DNA of 64,000 nucleotides, taken from the NCBI RefSeq assembly GCF_039545135.1, contig NZ_BAABRU010000008.1, positions 1 to 64,000 on the forward strand, given 5' to 3'. Position 1 is the first letter of the stretch, and each line of letters starts with the position of its first letter. Source of the stretch: Herpetosiphon gulosus. GTDB taxonomy: Bacteria > Chloroflexota > Chloroflexia > Chloroflexales > Herpetosiphonaceae. Under the pieces are notes generated by a model. That model ran no database searches, was not told the origin of the DNA, and saw nothing but the letters and a program-made list of their open reading frames with translations. Below, piece by piece: positions 60,758-64,000 of the stretch. The position numbers and the translations under genes are program-made.

Positions 60758-61663
60758 ATGGCCAAGATTCAAGTTTCAACAGGTATTCCTAATGCCGAAG
60801 CTATTAAACAATCCAATCAACATGTCTTATATGTTGAGGGTAATGGCCCAAATTCGTTTGATCATCAAATTATCAGTGAATTATTAAGCGACCAGGATAT
60901 CTCGATTGATGTTAAGCCATTTGGCCCAGCATCACGTATTCAAGGTGCAGCTCAGGCATTAGCCCAGCATCATCCAACATATTATTTCTTAATTGATCGT
61001 GATCATTTAAAAGATAGTGAAATCGAAGAATGTTGGTCGAATTTTCCCAACCCCGAAAATCATAATCTTTTGGTATGGAAGAAACGTGAGCTAGAAAATT
61101 ATTTCCTAGATATACCATTTCTTTCCCAAAGTGAGTTTTACAAAAAACCTAGTGATGAGCTGTATGAGAAGTTATTACGGCTTGCTCAAGCAAGAATATA
61201 TCTTGATGTAGCAAATATGATTTTAACTGAGATTCGTGAGCAAATAAAAGGGATAGACTTTACTCGTCCAAAACCACAAGAATGTACTAGCAAAGATTCA
61301 GCACTGATCTTTCTGAGAGAAAGTAATTTTATCGCTCAGAAAAGAGATATCCTTCAAGCTTATATTGATAATAAATATCTTGAAACACTGTTTCTGGAAA
61401 AATTAGAATTATTGACCGGAGGACAGGAGCCCTTGAAGGTTGGTGAAGGTCAGTGGGTTAATCTGATGCAAGGAAAAGAACTATTAAGGCCATTAATTAA
61501 TGATAATTTTCGAGTTATAACGACTAATAGAACATATTTACAAGGCGATGAAAGATTAAAGACGGTGCTAAAAAGGTTGGTTAAGCAAGTACAACTCGAT
61601 AACCAACCACACGACTTTCAAAATCTATGTGGATTGATCAAAAAACAAATAGCGAAAAAGTAA
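60758..61663 (+). CDS. DUF4435/TOPRIM nuclease-like protein (AriB-like)
   Basis: A 301-residue protein with TOPRIM landmarks: a hydrophobic strand ending in Glu27 (HVLYVEGNG), the DxD pair Asp80/Asp82 (YFLIDRDHL) and a third acidic site, ELENYFLD (111-118), typical of DUF4435. TOPRIM enzymes of this type cut nucleic acid; AriB of PARIS cuts tRNA when released from the AriA ATPase. The gene begins two bases after the ATPase stop, so the two are coupled. It is AT-rich like its partner and ends directly before the second copy of the 34-bp terminator repeat. Confidence 0.8.
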   Translation: MAKIQVSTGIPNAEAIKQSNQHVLYVEGNGPNSFDHQIISELLSDQDISIDVKPFGPASRIQGAAQALAQHHPTYYFLIDRDHLKDSEIEECWSNFPNPENHNLLVWKKRELENYFLDIPFLSQSEFYKKPSDELYEKLLRLAQARIYLDVANMILTEIREQIKGIDFTRPKPQECTSKDSALIFLRESNFIAQKRDILQAYIDNKYLETLFLEKLELLTGGQEPLKVGEGQWVNLMQGKELLRPLINDNFRVITTNRTYLQGDERLKTVLKRLVKQVQLDNQPHDFQNLCGLIKKQIAKK

Positions 61664-61671
61664 GCTATTGA

Positions 61672-61705
61672 GGGATCGGGCTGATACTAGCTCGATCCTT
61701 GTTTT
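61672..61705 (+). terminator. Cassette terminator; right copy of the 34-bp direct repeat
   Basis: GGATCGGGCT (61673-61682) with AGCTCGATCC (61689-61698), then TTGTTTT. It is a near-identical copy of the terminator after sdhB, 2,088 bp away. Confidence 0.85.
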
Positions 61706-61882
61706 TGATCCACGAAGTGCACGAAGAGTTGAAATCGCGAAGGACGCGAAGAGCACAAAGGTTTTTTAGCCACAGATTCCCACAGATAATTTCCGATAGC
61801 CGATAACTCAAAGCCTATAGCCATATTTCCTCTGCACTTCTGTGTTAGAAATCTAGCCCCTGACCTCTGACTCCTGACCCCT
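61706..61882. repeat. Modular degenerate intergenic repeat (locus 5)
   Basis: In order: GATCCACGAAGTGCACGAAG, CGCGAAGGACGCGAAG, CACAGATTCCCACAGATAA, CCGATAGCCGATAAC, CTATAGCCATA, CTCTGCACTTCTGTGTTAG and TAGCCCCTGACCTCTGACTC. No gene is seen. Confidence 0.65.
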
Positions 61883-61908
61883 TAGCTTTTTGCTCGATCT
61901 TCTTTTGA

Positions 61909-63510
<1,602 letters not shown>

Positions 63511-63519
63511 GATTCAGAA

Positions 63520-63557
63520 CAGCCCTGCTTCCTTAGAATTGGAAGCAGGGCTGAAAT
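63520..63557. terminator. Terminator between convergent guaB and DinB-family genes
   Basis: CAGCCCTGCTTCC (63520-63532) pairs with GGAAGCAGGGCTG (63541-63553), followed by AAATTTT. It can serve both strands. Confidence 0.88.
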
Positions 63558-63558
63558 T

Positions 63559-64000
63559 TTAGCCAACTTGAGCGCTATCGTTGCCAACAGCAGCTAAAGT
63601 TTCCTTTAAATGATGGCCTTCGTGCCAGATACAGCCACCAGTTTGGGCAACTGGTGAGGCTGCTTCGCCACCCCAAGGCGCAACCATCGGGGCTGCTAGT
63701 TGCTCAGGAGTGAAGCTTGCCAATGTATCCTTGATTTGCTGGCGCACGCTAGTCCATTGCTCAAGAGCTTGTTCATAGCTAAGATTGTTGCGTTCTGAGA
63801 CAGTGCGACCATTGAAAGCATTAAGCGCCGCTTCGGCTTCCAAATCGGGCATTTCGGTTAGGTAGCCTTGGCCTGCTTGATGCGCCTGTAAGCCCTTCAA
63901 AAACTCTTCTTCCCAAATCGTAATATGGCAAATAATGTTGGTGACCGTCCAAGGGCCATCAGCATAAACCAAGGCATTGGGGTCGAGTGCTCCAAATTTG
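63559..64000 (-). CDS. DinB/DfsB-family protein, 5' end beyond the window
   Basis: The reading frame stays open to the window edge, so the N-terminus is missing; the visible part is about 147 residues. It is a four-helix-bundle metalloprotein of the DinB superfamily: DGPWTVTNIICHITIWEEEF contains the first His ligand and CIWHEGHHLKETL supplies the others. Members include thiol-S-transferases (bacillithiol or mycothiol linked) and stress-induced proteins; the present sequence cannot distinguish them. Confidence 0.82.
   Translation of the reverse strand, partial: KFGALDPNALVYADGPWTVTNIICHITIWEEEFLKGLQAHQAGQGYLTEMPDLEAEAALNAFNGRTVSERNNLSYEQALEQWTSVRQQIKDTLASFTPEQLAAPMVAPWGGEAASPVAQTGGCIWHEGHHLKETLAAVGNDSAQVG

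Noticed and set aside
59676-61663. Gabija or a fused OLD nuclease
   Set aside because: The TOPRIM is a separate gene with DUF4435 features and there is no UvrD-like helicase partner, so the split AAA plus DUF4435 arrangement fits PARIS better.

Overview
The window (about 50% G+C) looks like chromosomal DNA of a filamentous Chloroflexota bacterium, most likely Herpetosiphon or a close relative. This is an inference from family content and style, not from a database match: proline/threonine-rich linkers on secreted proteins, lamin-tail and beta-helix exoproteins, a STAND regulator, NarL-type signalling, a class B succinate dehydrogenase and very repeat-rich intergenic DNA. No tRNA genes, complete insertion sequences, CRISPR arrays or phage structural genes were seen.

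Layout. 1-208: the 5S rRNA gene that ends an rRNA operon, with terminators. 0.2-5.2 kb: RicT, an FHA-GAF-adenylate cyclase, a ROK protein without its zinc motif and a small charged protein. 5.3-10.9 kb: a Tat-exported multicopper oxidase coupled to a thioredoxin-reductase-like flavoprotein that lacks its redox cysteines, a tandem universal stress protein and SerA. 11-13.4 kb: a YiaA-like membrane protein and a divergent SDR/TetR pair around a perfect 30-bp palindrome. 13.7-20 kb: an operon of two LysM proteins and two polytopic membrane proteins, a methyltransferase and a large glycosyltransferase-like membrane protein. 20-31 kb: gamma-glutamyltransferase, a lamin-tail exoprotein with Thr/Pro/Asn repeats, CheY-like and CHASE4-STAS signalling proteins, an ArsR-type regulator, PPK2 and homoserine dehydrogenase. 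30-35 kb: ABC transporter, NarL-type two-component system and a small protein, all on the minus strand. 35-50 kb: radical SAM protein, GGDEF-EAL protein, membrane proteins, a heparinase-II-like lipoprotein with a beta-helix exoprotein, a STAND regulator, a CAT-like acetyltransferase, an anchored surface protein and a CapA-like lipoprotein. 49.5-55.6 kb: a ferric-siderophore uptake locus (reductase, two binding proteins, ATPase, two permeases). 56-59.6 kb: sdhCAB. 59.7-61.7 kb: an AT-rich two-gene AAA ATPase/TOPRIM (DUF4435) cassette. 62-64 kb: guaB and a partial DinB-family gene.

Most notable. The AAA/TOPRIM cassette has the architecture of the PARIS anti-phage system (AriA/AriB), is far more AT-rich than its surroundings, and sits between two near-identical 34-bp terminator repeats, as if it entered at the sdhB terminator. 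The iron-uptake promoter carries clustered GTCTTTATTG repeats just downstream of a near-consensus promoter, and an orphan 15-bp-stem terminator between it and sdhCAB suggests an unannotated small RNA. Several intergenic regions are mosaics of the same short degenerate phrases in a partly conserved order, a repeat family that none of the genes explains.
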